The position numbers were made by a program, and so were the translations under genes. This document shows positions 8,626 to 16,962 of a stretch of 64,000 nucleotides of DNA, in pieces. The notes beneath the pieces are model-generated. The model did not search any database, was not told where the DNA came from, and was given only the letters and a program-made list of their open reading frames with translations. Position 1 is the stretch's first letter, and each line of letters begins with the position of its first letter. This DNA comes from Lachnospiraceae bacterium (GTDB lineage: Bacteria > Bacillota > Clostridia > Lachnospirales > Lachnospiraceae): NCBI GenBank assembly GCA_017446045.1, contig JAFSRP010000034.1:1-64000 (forward strand), in the 5' to 3' direction.

Positions 8626-8632
8626 GTACGAT

Positions 8633-9097
8633 TCAGATATCACCGCCGATACCGAATTCATCGGTCGCGGTCTCTTCTTCCGTTTCCTCTTCCTCGACCG
8701 GCGCGATCACGAACTCGGAAAGGTAAGCATCTGCGGGAAGTCCCGCCATCAGCTCCGGCAGGTTGACGATGATGCCGTCCATGCCGTAAGGCAGCGTCAT
8801 GCTAACCTTGTGCGAGTGGGGCTCCGCGCCCTTCTCATCGGTGATCTCCAGGGTCATCTCGAATTTCTGGCCCATGGTATCCGCCATGCCGCGGTCGCGT
8901 TTGCCAAGCTTCGCGACCTGCTCCCCGTCCACGGTCACCACGACCTTGTGGAACGCTTCGTAGGTCTGTCCGTTGTACTCGGCAGTCTTGTTGTCGAAGT
9001 ATACGGTATGTCCCCGTCCGATCACGAACATCAGTGCCGCGATCAGCAGGACGATCAGGAGCGCTCCCGCCCGGAATAAAACTCGTCTTGATCTCAT
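8633..9097 (-). CDS. DUF6672-like membrane-anchored protein of an ABC operon
   Basis: 154 residues: one N-terminal transmembrane anchor (about 8-28), a compact extracytoplasmic domain beginning YFDNKTAEYNG, and an acidic Glu-rich C-terminal tail. I recognise it by position and size as the small protein that accompanies DUF3798-type ABC importers in Lachnospiraceae; the assignment is from memory of that context and not from a search. Its ATG overlaps the stop of the upstream permease by 4 bases, so the two are translationally coupled. It may assist assembly or substrate handling of the transporter. Confidence 0.65.
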   Translation of the reverse strand: MRSRRVLFRAGALLIVLLIAALMFVIGRGHTVYFDNKTAEYNGQTYEAFHKVVVTVDGEQVAKLGKRDRGMADTMGQKFEMTLEITDEKGAEPHSHKVSMTLPYGMDGIIVNLPELMAGLPADAYLSEFVIAPVEEEETEEETATDEFGIGGDI

Positions 9098-10260
9098 ACG
9101 TTACCCCCCTTTCCGGAGGCCTTCGCTTCATCCCTGTCCTGTTCAGCTCTGAGCTGCTGTCCGGATACGCTCTTTTCACGGCGCTTCTTGGTCTCATACA
9201 TGATCAGGGCAAGCGTGATGACCGCATAGGATACGAACACACGGAAGTACTCGCCGATCATGGAGTCGCCGGTGATATAAGCACCTGCGCGCGGCGCCAC
9301 GATGAACATGGTATGGAACAGGATAACGCCCAGGAATACGTTGCCGATGGACGCCCGGTCAACCGACGCGCCGCCGACCAGCAGTGCGGCGATACAGAAC
9401 ATGCCGATCTGGCTGTGGGAACTGTAGGTCGCGATATTGCCCATGTTCTGAAGGTAGATGATCATGCCGATGCCCGCCAGGACCGTGGACATCACGATAC
9501 TGATGATACGGGTACGCTCGACATCGATGCCGGCATCTCTCGCCACTTCCATATCCTGTCCGACCGCCCGCATGTCCTGTCCGAGCTTGGTCTTGCGGAA
9601 CCAGATGATAAAGACACATAGGATACCTACGATGATGAAAGTCATCACCGGGATCTTGATGCCATTGACATTGATCGCGATCAGGTTGTCCAGATGCTGA
9701 CGCATGCGGAGCAGGGAGACCGTGTTGCGGATGCCGTAGCCTCTCGGCAGTTTGATCGAGCTGTGCTTGATCGGGATGATGAAGCCCATCAGGTACAGCA
9801 CTACCAGCTGGTAGATACCGTTGATGAAGAAGCTCATGATATAGCTTGTGATCATCTCACGTCCCTTGGCCTTATTGAGGATCTTGCCGCAGAAAATACC
9901 GAGCAGGATCGAGATCGGGATGGAAATGATCGCCGCCAGCACCATGCCGGGAATACCGACGATCTGCCAGTCGGATACCAGGATCAGGCCGATCTCACCG
10001 GCCATGGCGCCCAGGGTCATGCCGAAATTCAGTCCCATGCCTGCCATGATCGGGATCAGGAGGCTCAGGATCAGGAACGAGTTGCGGCCCATACGGGTCA
10101 CGATCTCATTGGCAAGATAACTCGGGCTCAGGCCCGCGATCGGGATGCAGACCGCGCAGATGATGATGAACATCAGCGGCACGGAAGCCTGCTGGAGGAT
10201 CATGCCGTAATCGACATTCTTCTTTTCGGAGGTCGTATATTTATTGCTTCCAGCTCTCAT
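9094..10260 (-). CDS. ABC transporter permease, branched-chain/sugar type (second)
   Basis: Inner-membrane subunit of 388 residues in the BPD_transp_2 superfamily (the RbsC/BmpC-like class). About eight to ten hydrophobic helices are visible, and the coupling region AGIDVERTRIISIVMSTVLAGIG contacts the ATPase. LLVGGASVDRASIGNVFLGVILFH is the characteristic C-terminal half signature. It overlaps the first permease by 4 bases (ATGA) and DUF6672 by 4 bases. With two non-identical permeases encoded, a heterodimeric channel is likely. Confidence 0.9.
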   Translation of the reverse strand: MRAGSNKYTTSEKKNVDYGMILQQASVPLMFIIICAVCIPIAGLSPSYLANEIVTRMGRNSFLILSLLIPIMAGMGLNFGMTLGAMAGEIGLILVSDWQIVGIPGMVLAAIISIPISILLGIFCGKILNKAKGREMITSYIMSFFINGIYQLVVLYLMGFIIPIKHSSIKLPRGYGIRNTVSLLRMRQHLDNLIAINVNGIKIPVMTFIIVGILCVFIIWFRKTKLGQDMRAVGQDMEVARDAGIDVERTRIISIVMSTVLAGIGMIIYLQNMGNIATYSSHSQIGMFCIAALLVGGASVDRASIGNVFLGVILFHTMFIVAPRAGAYITGDSMIGEYFRVFVSYAVITLALIMYETKKRREKSVSGQQLRAEQDRDEAKASGKGGNV

Positions 10261-11318
10261 CTTGATGCCTCCGTTTTTCTGGTAAGTGCAAACAGGATCA
10301 TGCCCATGGAAGCGATGATGCGGATGACTTCCGACATATCCATATGGATCATGTTGTTCATGACGGTCGGCGTCATGGTGACGATGCCCTGGAACAGGAT
10401 CGTACCTACGATGACATTCATGATGCTCGCCTTATTGACGGACGCGCCGCCGATCAGGATGGCCGAGACCGCCGGAAGCGCCATATAGAACGGCGCCATA
10501 TACAGCTGGATGAAGCCGAATCCCTGCTCATAGACGAGGATGCCGATAGCAGCCAGCCAGGTTGACATAATTACCGAAAGCATACGGATCCGGTCGACAT
10601 TGATGCCAGCTGCCCGGGCAAATACCGGGTTGGAGCCGACGGCTGTCATCGCGGTGCCGGTCTTGGTATGCAGGAAAGCCCAGATACCGAAAGCCAGCAG
10701 GGCAAAGAACAGCAGGGTCCCTGTCGGGATGGAAACGTTGCCGATATTGATCTGACCGATGCCGGCCAGCGCCTGGTTGTAGTAGCCCTCGAGGGAGATC
10801 GTGGTACGAAGTCCCTTGCCCGAGAAGCCCCAGACCATGTTCGGGCTGTGATACGGCAGCAGAAGCCACATCATGCACATCAGGGATACGGAGGAGAATC
10901 CGACGTAGGTCGCGATCATCATCTCTCCGCCCTTGATCTTGTTGAGCAGCCAGCCATAGAGCGCGCCCAGCACCAGCGCGAAGGGCGTGGCGATCACGAT
11001 GGCCATCAAAAAGCTGAAAGCCCCGGTAAAGCCGAATTCAATGGAAAGCGTCGCGCCCAGCAGGCCGGAAATAATGCCCAGCGGCAGGCCGAAATTCAGG
11101 CCGCAGCCGGAATGCACCATCGGAACCATAGCCAGCACCAGCACGCCGTTCCAGCTGAAACGGTTGATGATGTTGGAGATCTGGGTCGGCAGATCCGCGC
11201 CGACAAAAGGCGCCATGATCAGCAGGAGCAGCAGGAATCCGGTTATGATCAGACGCGGAAGGCCGAAGCTTTTCAGTGAGGCCATAATCTTATCTTTCAT
11301 GGTAATACTCTCTGTCAT
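10257..11318 (-). CDS. ABC transporter permease, branched-chain/sugar type (first)
   Basis: 353-residue membrane subunit, same superfamily as its downstream partner: AAGINVDRIRMLSVIMSTWLAAIG and ILIGGASVNKASIMNVIVGTILF correspond to the matching motifs in the second permease, showing the two are paralogues. AAGGAGGAAGAA precedes ATG 11318. Lies 15 bases after the ATPase stop. Substrate unknown. Confidence 0.9.
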   Translation of the reverse strand: MTESITMKDKIMASLKSFGLPRLIITGFLLLLLIMAPFVGADLPTQISNIINRFSWNGVLVLAMVPMVHSGCGLNFGLPLGIISGLLGATLSIEFGFTGAFSFLMAIVIATPFALVLGALYGWLLNKIKGGEMMIATYVGFSSVSLMCMMWLLLPYHSPNMVWGFSGKGLRTTISLEGYYNQALAGIGQINIGNVSIPTGTLLFFALLAFGIWAFLHTKTGTAMTAVGSNPVFARAAGINVDRIRMLSVIMSTWLAAIGILVYEQGFGFIQLYMAPFYMALPAVSAILIGGASVNKASIMNVIVGTILFQGIVTMTPTVMNNMIHMDMSEVIRIIASMGMILFALTRKTEASR

Positions 11319-11333
11319 TTCTTCCTCCTTCCC

Positions 11334-12926
11334 TTATACAACATTGCTCAGCATCAGCATGCCGAAATCTTCAACGGATGCGCCTGCCGGAAGGACGCCC
11401 GAAACACGTCCGCCGGAGATGATCGCGATGCGGTCGCAGGTGGAGCGGAGCTCCTCCAGCTCCGAGGAGATCATCACGACAGTGACGCCCTTCTCACGGT
11501 TGAACTTCTTGAGCGCCTCGAGCACCAGCGCCTTCGCGCCGACGTCGATGCCTCTGGTCGGTTCGCTGACGAAGAGGACCTTCGGCTCCAGGGCAAACGC
11601 CTTGGCCAGGCAGACCTTCTGCTGGTTGCCGCCGGAAAGCTCTCTCGCGTTCTGCTTCGAGCTCGTACACTTGATCTTCAGCTCATCGATATACTTTTCC
11701 GTCACTTCCCGGATGGCCTGCTCGTCTCTCCACTTGACCAGGCCGCCCAGATAGTTCTTCAGGAAGCGGTTCTGCACCTGCATGGCCGGGAACGCGACGT
11801 TCCACTCAAGGGACTCGTCCAGCAGCAGGCCGACACCGCGCCGGTCCTCGGAAACGAAGGCAAAGGAAGAGTCCAGGCATTTTCTGGGATCATTGAGCGG
11901 GATCTCTTTGCCGTCGAACACTACCCTTCCGCCGGCCTGGTAGAGGCCCATGATGCCGTTGGGAATGCCGAGCTTGCCCTGGCCGGCCAGTCCGCCGATA
12001 CCGAGGATCTCGCCTTCTTTCACGCTCAGAGAAACGTTGCGGACAGTCTCTCCCGGCATATCCACCCAGAGCTTGTCGATCTCCAGGATCGTCCGGGCAT
12101 CCTCGTTGATACGGGATTCCGTCCGGGCGGCTGTATTGTCCACGTTCCGGCCGACCATCCAGCGGGTGATCTCCTCCACATTGGTGGACGCTGCCGGCAC
12201 TTCCTGCACCAGGACGCCGTCGCGCATGACAGCGACATTGTCGCAGACAGACAGGATCTCCTGCAGACGGTGTGTGATAAAAATGACCGAAATACCGCGC
12301 TCGGACATGCCCCGGATCGAAGCCAGGAGCGCTTCCGCCTCCCGCTCGGTCAGGACTGCCGTCGGTTCATCCAGAATCAGAAGCTTCAGCTGTTCCTTGG
12401 AAAGCTCACGCGCGATCTCCGTAAACTGTTTATGTCCGACGGGCATGCTGTTGATCAGCATATGCTGATCGATCTTTACGCCCATCTTTTCAATGGCCTT
12501 TGCGGCTCTTTCATCCATTTCCCTGCGGTCAAGCGTGTCCAGACGTTCTCCGAACACCTCCGCGATCAGGTTGGTCTTTTTCGGTTCCCGGTTTAACAGA
12601 ATATTCTCCGTCGCCTCAAAACCCGGGATCAGGGAAAACTCCTGGTGGACCATACCGATGCCCTTGGCGATCGCCTCAAACGGCGTCGCAAAAGACACCT
12701 TTTCCCCGTTCAGCAGGATCTCGCCGCCGTACCCGCCGGTCTCGCGAATATCCGTTGCACCGAAAAGGATCTTCATCAGTGTTGATTTGCCCGCTCCGTT
12801 CTCGCCGACCAGGCCCAACACTTCGCCTTCCTTCAGCTTCAGGTTGATGTCTGTCAGGACCTGGTTGCCGAAGAAATCCTTTTTAATATTCCGCATCTCC
12901 AAAAGGGGTGCGTTGTCTGTTATCAT
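11334..12926 (-). CDS. ABC transporter ATPase, tandem nucleotide-binding domains
   Basis: 530-residue cytosolic energy subunit of the RbsA/MglA/BmpB type. Domain 1 has a normal Walker A (GENGAGKST, residues 41-49) and Walker B (LLILDEP, 182-188), but its signature loop reads MPVGHKQ. Domain 2 has a perfect signature LSGGNQQ (430-436), but Walker A is GLAGQGKLG with Leu in place of Ser/Thr (312-320), and Walker B is VLFVSEP with Ser454 in place of Asp. So one composite site (domain 1 Walker plus domain 2 signature) looks catalytic and the other looks degenerate. It follows the binding-protein gene after a terminator-like hairpin. Confidence 0.93.
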   Translation of the reverse strand: MITDNAPLLEMRNIKKDFFGNQVLTDINLKLKEGEVLGLVGENGAGKSTLMKILFGATDIRETGGYGGEILLNGEKVSFATPFEAIAKGIGMVHQEFSLIPGFEATENILLNREPKKTNLIAEVFGERLDTLDRREMDERAAKAIEKMGVKIDQHMLINSMPVGHKQFTEIARELSKEQLKLLILDEPTAVLTEREAEALLASIRGMSERGISVIFITHRLQEILSVCDNVAVMRDGVLVQEVPAASTNVEEITRWMVGRNVDNTAARTESRINEDARTILEIDKLWVDMPGETVRNVSLSVKEGEILGIGGLAGQGKLGIPNGIMGLYQAGGRVVFDGKEIPLNDPRKCLDSSFAFVSEDRRGVGLLLDESLEWNVAFPAMQVQNRFLKNYLGGLVKWRDEQAIREVTEKYIDELKIKCTSSKQNARELSGGNQQKVCLAKAFALEPKVLFVSEPTRGIDVGAKALVLEALKKFNREKGVTVVMISSELEELRSTCDRIAIISGGRVSGVLPAGASVEDFGMLMLSNVV

Positions 12927-12965
12927 TCAGGCCGCCTTTCTGGTTTGCATTAAGATAACGTTCTA

Positions 12966-13015
12966 AGAAAAAGTCCCCTTCCGGGCGAACCTCCTTGGAA
13001 CACCCGGGAGGGGGA
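12966..13015 (-). terminator. Attenuator-type terminator between binding protein and ATPase genes
   Basis: Minus strand: GATCCCCCTCCCGGG pairs with CCCGGAAGGGGA, followed by CTTTTTCTT. Placed inside the operon, it should allow only partial read-through, giving more binding protein than ATPase and permeases. Confidence 0.8.
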
Positions 13016-13052
13016 TCATAAACTAATATAAAAGACTGAAGAACCCGACAGA

Positions 13053-14405
13053 TTACTTAACTGTGAAATACTTCTCCGGAACTTCGATCTCGGTGGAACC
13101 CATGTAGTGACCCGGGTTGCCCATGATGTAGGTATCCTGGTAGATCAGGAAGGTGTTGTCAGCCTTGACACCGGTGTCAACATTGGTGTAGTTGGAACCG
13201 TTCCACTCAGCGCCCGGTGAGAATACACCGTATGCAGCAGAGATGTCATCGATATCATCCAGCTCGGACTCGCCGAGGATGACGTTTCTTGCATGCTCTG
13301 CAAGACCTGCGGAAACAGTGTAGCCATAGGAATAAGCCCAAGTACCGAATCTGCCCTCGCCGCCTTTTTCAACGACTGCGGACTCGACCTTTGCAAGGAT
13401 CTTCTGGAAGTCTCCTGCCTCCTCGGTCAGATCCAGGCCAAGTGCTCCCGGATAGCCCATCAGCGGTGACGGAAGGTCTGCTTCGATGAAGTATCCGCCA
13501 TACTCAAGAAGCTGCTTCAGCAGCGGCTCGGTATGTGCGTCATTGGTACAGAAGTAAGCGGAGTTGGTGCCGTACTTGTCGATCCACTCCGGAACATGCT
13601 CCAGAATGTAAGCCTGTGCGCCCGGAACACCTACGTCGGTGGTCGGGTCGGGAGCGGTCTCCATCTCGAACTTCATGCCGAACTCATTGCAGGCTTCCTT
13701 CATGATCGCAACACGGCGGCTCATTGTCTCATAGGACAGATGACGCGGGAAGGAAATGTGTACGAAGGTGTCGCAGCCCAGTTCATGAGCGGTACGGATC
13801 ATCAGGTATCCACGCGCGACGAAGTCGTTGTTGACGACCAGGTCTGCAGCGGAACCGATCTCCGGAAGGTCCTCATGGGACTCACCGGCGATGCAGATGA
13901 TGTCAGGTCTTCTCTCCTTGATCTGACGGAAAGCCTCGGTAGTACCCGGAATCGCCTGGTTGACGATGATGGCCTTCATCTGCGGATCATCGGAAAGGTT
14001 GACGATGGTCTGGATGGTGGTCTCCAGCTCCTCGGTGAAGTTATCCGGATAGATCGCCAGCTTGACGACATCCTCGCCGTACTTCTCCTGGAAAGCCTCA
14101 GCACCACGTCTGTCATCCTCGGACTGGGATACGGAACCGGTAACGATACCGATGTGGAAATCTTCCTCACCGCCGACTGCTTCCGCAACCTGCTCGACTG
14201 CCTCAGATGCTGCTTCCTCTACGGACTCGACCGCTTCGGAAACCTGCTCTTCCGCCTGCTCCTTGACTTCTTCCGCTACTGACTCGGCAGCGCTCGCTGC
14301 CTGGGTCGCTGCGCTCTCGATGGTAGCGCTGCCGGAATTACCGCAGGCTGCCAGGGAAACGACCATAGCTGTCCCAAGAAGAAGGCTTAAGATCTTCTTT
14401 TTCAT
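13053..14405 (-). CDS. DUF3798-type ABC substrate-binding lipoprotein
   Basis: 450 residues. Lipoprotein signal peptide MKKKILSLLLGTAMVVSLAAC with the lipobox Cys at about residue 21, then an Ala/Glu-rich linker (about 25-80) and a periplasmic-binding-protein-like fold (FHIGIVTGSVSQSEDDRRGAE onward). It should capture an unidentified solute outside the membrane and deliver it to the adjacent permeases. The start is ATG 14405, preceded by AAAGGAGG; the longer frame to 14459 lacks a ribosome site. The DUF3798 label is from recognition of the family's IVNQAIPGTTEAFRQI-type motifs and operon context, not from a search. Confidence 0.85.
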   Translation of the reverse strand: MKKKILSLLLGTAMVVSLAACGNSGSATIESAATQAASAAESVAEEVKEQAEEQVSEAVESVEEAASEAVEQVAEAVGGEEDFHIGIVTGSVSQSEDDRRGAEAFQEKYGEDVVKLAIYPDNFTEELETTIQTIVNLSDDPQMKAIIVNQAIPGTTEAFRQIKERRPDIICIAGESHEDLPEIGSAADLVVNNDFVARGYLMIRTAHELGCDTFVHISFPRHLSYETMSRRVAIMKEACNEFGMKFEMETAPDPTTDVGVPGAQAYILEHVPEWIDKYGTNSAYFCTNDAHTEPLLKQLLEYGGYFIEADLPSPLMGYPGALGLDLTEEAGDFQKILAKVESAVVEKGGEGRFGTWAYSYGYTVSAGLAEHARNVILGESELDDIDDISAAYGVFSPGAEWNGSNYTNVDTGVKADNTFLIYQDTYIMGNPGHYMGSTEIEVPEKYFTVK

Positions 14406-14483
14406 AATGTATCCTCCTTTATGGATTTTCCCCTGTGGGAATGTGTTGCCGTATGGCATCCTCTTTTGGAAATGCCAATACAG

Positions 14484-14518
14484 TATACCATTATACTTTT
14501 TTCCGTCTGTATACAGTT
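14484..14518 (-). promoter_or_regulatory. Candidate promoter and operator of the DUF3798 ABC operon
   Basis: Minus-strand TATAAT at 14490-14495 has no good -35 at 17 bases (AACTGT). The perfect 10-base palindrome CTGTATACAG sits at 14507-14516, just where an activator or repressor would act, and a related half GTATACTGTAT lies at the start site. Binding by the divergent regulator is an inference. Confidence 0.45.
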
Positions 14519-14622
14519 ATTCCAAAAATCTATGGTCGCCTATAAATAATATCAATATAATATTCCTAAAGGTTGCCGTGTCCGCTTTTCCCTTTCGTGT
14601 TTGCCGCCTTCTGAGGGTGTGA

Positions 14623-14651
14623 TTGAAGCAGACGTCCGGATATGGTAAAAT
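14623..14651 (+). promoter_or_regulatory. Promoter of the EBP-like regulator gene
   Basis: TTGAAG (14623-14628), 17-base spacer, TAAAAT (14646-14651). Its position excludes the in-frame ATG at 14642 as a start codon. Confidence 0.8.
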
Positions 14652-14713
14652 CGCTCTATCGGCAGGCAGTTAACTGCCGCGCGCAGCTGTTTTTCAATGA
14701 AAGGCTATTAAAT

Positions 14714-16774
14714 ATGAAAAAAACCGTCTGTGTGATCTCAGCCCGTCCCGGTATGGCGGAATTCTATGCAGGTATCCTGCGGAACCTCTGCAGTGATTTT
14801 ATGGAAATCCATCTGTGTTCCCTGGAGGACGGAAGCATTCGCAGCATGCCGCAGTGCGACCTCTATGTCAGTTCGGTGACCAGTTATGACCTGCTCCGGA
14901 ACAACTGGGCGAGGGACTTTCTTCCGGCAATGTCCACAGTCGTTCCCATGGATGTCTCCTTTTCCAAGGCAGCCCTGGACCTGCTGCATACCTATCCCGA
15001 AGGAACGAAGGCACTCCTTGTCAATCAGAACAAGCATATGACCATGGAGTGCATCGCACAGCTCTATCATCTGGGCATTTCCAACATCGAATTCTACCCC
15101 TGCTACCCAGGTGCCGAAAAGCTTCCCGAGACTGACCTCGTCTTCACCGTCGGCGAGCCCGACCTCGTCCCCGAGGACGCAGTCCATGTGGTGGATATCG
15201 GCTCACGCTGGCCTTCGGTCAACACGCTGACCGAGATCGCGCTCAAACTCGGCAACGCTTTCTTTCTTGAGAGCGAGCGTTTCCGCCGTTACCAGGCAAG
15301 ACTTGCCGGCGTGGACTACTCCCTGCTGAAGATCACCTCCGACACCCTCTCCGCCGAAAACAAGCTGGAAATGATCCTGAACTCCCTGGACGAAGGGATC
15401 GTATGCATCAACGAGCAGGGGCTCATCACCCTGATCAACCGCTGTGCCCGCGAACTGCTGGGCGTCAACCGCTCCGAGGTCCTGAACCGCAAGGTGACCC
15501 GCGCGCTCCCGATGCTGCCGTTTGACAGGCTCCGCCCGGAGGGCACCGGTTCTGTCGGTCCTCTCCTGATCAATGTCCGTGACACGGATCTCGGCGTGAC
15601 CCTGTCTCCGCTCCTGATCCAGGAACAGTACCTGGGAGCTTTCGCGCAGCTGCACAGATTCCGTGAATCGGAAGACCAGCAGATCGCGCTGCGCAAGCAG
15701 AAGACCCGCCGAAGCCACAAAGCCAAATATTTCTTTAAAGATATCATCGGGACCAGTCCGGAGATCAGCCGGGCACGCGATATTGCCCGGCGCATGGCTC
15801 CCAACGATGCCGCGGTGCTGCTGGAAGGTGAAGCCGGCACGGGCAAGGCCATGTTTGCGCAGGCGATCCACAACGCGTCTCCCCGCGCGAACGGCGCCTT
15901 TGTGACCCTCAACTGTGCCGCGCTGCGGGATGACCTTCTGGAGGTGGAGCTCTTCGGATACGCGAAAGGCTCCCTTGAGAGCGCCGAAGGAAGGACCGGT
16001 CTGGTCGAGATCGCCCATCGCGGAACACTTTTTCTGGACAGCCTCGAATCCATGAGCCCCCGTCTGCAGGCAAGCCTGCTGCGGATGCTGCAGGCCCGGG
16101 AGATCACCCGGCTCGGATCTGATGAGCCGGTCCCGATCGATGTCCGCATCATCTCATCTACCTCGATAGACCTTCAGAAACGTGTCCGGGAAGGCACATT
16201 CCGGCGGGATCTGTATTACCGTCTGAACGTGATCGCGATCAGGGTCCCCACACTTTGGGAGCGGCGGACGGACGTCCCCCTGCTGGTCGATCATTTCCGC
16301 GCATCCATGGACGCACGCTTCGAACTCACCTCCCAGGCAAGAGTGGCGCTGCTCCAGCACCGTTGGGAAGGAAACGTGCGCGAACTGAAAAACTGCATCG
16401 AATACCTCAAATATACAGGCCTGCAGACGATCGATTTTGACGATCTCCCCGACGTCGTCCGGGAACCGCGGACCCGCAGTATGCTCCGTGAAGACCTGGA
16501 GCGGCGCAGCGGCCTCAAGATCCGCGAATACTGGGTCATGCGCGAGCTTGGCGAAGTCTATGGAGACCAAAGCGGCCTCGGAAGGCAGGCAATCGCCGAA
16601 CGCTGCCTGTCCCACGGCAACGCGATCACCGAACACGAGGTCCGGGAAGCGCTTAAAGCGCTATCCGAAATGGGACTGGCCAAAGTCCGTACCGGCCGTG
16701 GCGGCACCGCCCTCACAGAAAAAGGATACCTTAGGTACCGCCGGATCGTGCACGATGAGGAGTCGCTGACATAA
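14714..16774 (+). CDS. Degenerate sigma-54-type AAA+ regulator (PAS + AAA+ + winged helix)
   Basis: 686 residues. Order: an N-terminal sensor-like domain (1-190), a PAS-like segment (about 225-330, ILNSLDEGIVCINEQGLITLINRCA), an AAA+ domain (about 350-590) and a C-terminal winged-helix-like region (about 600-680). Walker A has Lys378 in GEAGTGKAM, and the lid YYRLNVIAIRVPTL and WEGNVRELKN are family-typical. However, the sigma-54 contact loop GAFTGA reads GSLESA (419-424), and the Walker B DE pair reads DS (442-443). It therefore probably does not drive sigma-54 transcription and acts by DNA binding alone, as TyrR does. Divergent from the DUF3798 ABC operon, which it likely controls. Start supported by promoter position and AAAGG upstream. 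Confidence 0.85.
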   Translation: MKKTVCVISARPGMAEFYAGILRNLCSDFMEIHLCSLEDGSIRSMPQCDLYVSSVTSYDLLRNNWARDFLPAMSTVVPMDVSFSKAALDLLHTYPEGTKALLVNQNKHMTMECIAQLYHLGISNIEFYPCYPGAEKLPETDLVFTVGEPDLVPEDAVHVVDIGSRWPSVNTLTEIALKLGNAFFLESERFRRYQARLAGVDYSLLKITSDTLSAENKLEMILNSLDEGIVCINEQGLITLINRCARELLGVNRSEVLNRKVTRALPMLPFDRLRPEGTGSVGPLLINVRDTDLGVTLSPLLIQEQYLGAFAQLHRFRESEDQQIALRKQKTRRSHKAKYFFKDIIGTSPEISRARDIARRMAPNDAAVLLEGEAGTGKAMFAQAIHNASPRANGAFVTLNCAALRDDLLEVELFGYAKGSLESAEGRTGLVEIAHRGTLFLDSLESMSPRLQASLLRMLQAREITRLGSDEPVPIDVRIISSTSIDLQKRVREGTFRRDLYYRLNVIAIRVPTLWERRTDVPLLVDHFRASMDARFELTSQARVALLQHRWEGNVRELKNCIEYLKYTGLQTIDFDDLPDVVREPRTRSMLREDLERRSGLKIREYWVMRELGEVYGDQSGLGRQAIAERCLSHGNAITEHEVREALKALSEMGLAKVRTGRGGTALTEKGYLRYRRIVHDEESLT

Positions 16775-16796
16775 TCACCGATCAAACTGGCATTTA

Positions 16797-16846
16797 TCAG
16801 GATAATACCGGTTTGTATTCATATTTTATCCTGTTTATGCTTTTTT
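16797..16846 (+). terminator. Possible terminator after the EBP-like regulator
   Basis: CAGGATAA pairs with TTATCCTG across an 18-base loop and is followed by TTTATGCTTTTTT. The large loop makes it weak. Confidence 0.4.
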
Positions 16847-16851
16847 AATAT

Positions 16852-16880
16852 TTGTCATCAAGCTTTGTTCTTCATATAAT
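16852..16880 (+). promoter_or_regulatory. Promoter of the nhaC-malY operon
   Basis: TTGTCA (16852-16857), 17-base spacer, perfect TATAAT (16875-16880), 83 bases before the nhaC start codon. Confidence 0.85.
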
Positions 16881-16962
16881 ACAATCAAAGGGTTCGGAAC
16901 GGCATCCGCTCCCCGGCCCGACAGTAACAACTGTTCCCGTTTTTTCAGAGAGGAGTATTATT

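Noticed and set aside
14642-14713. Upstream ATG start for the EBP-like regulator
   Set aside because: It overlaps the -10 box of the gene's own promoter.
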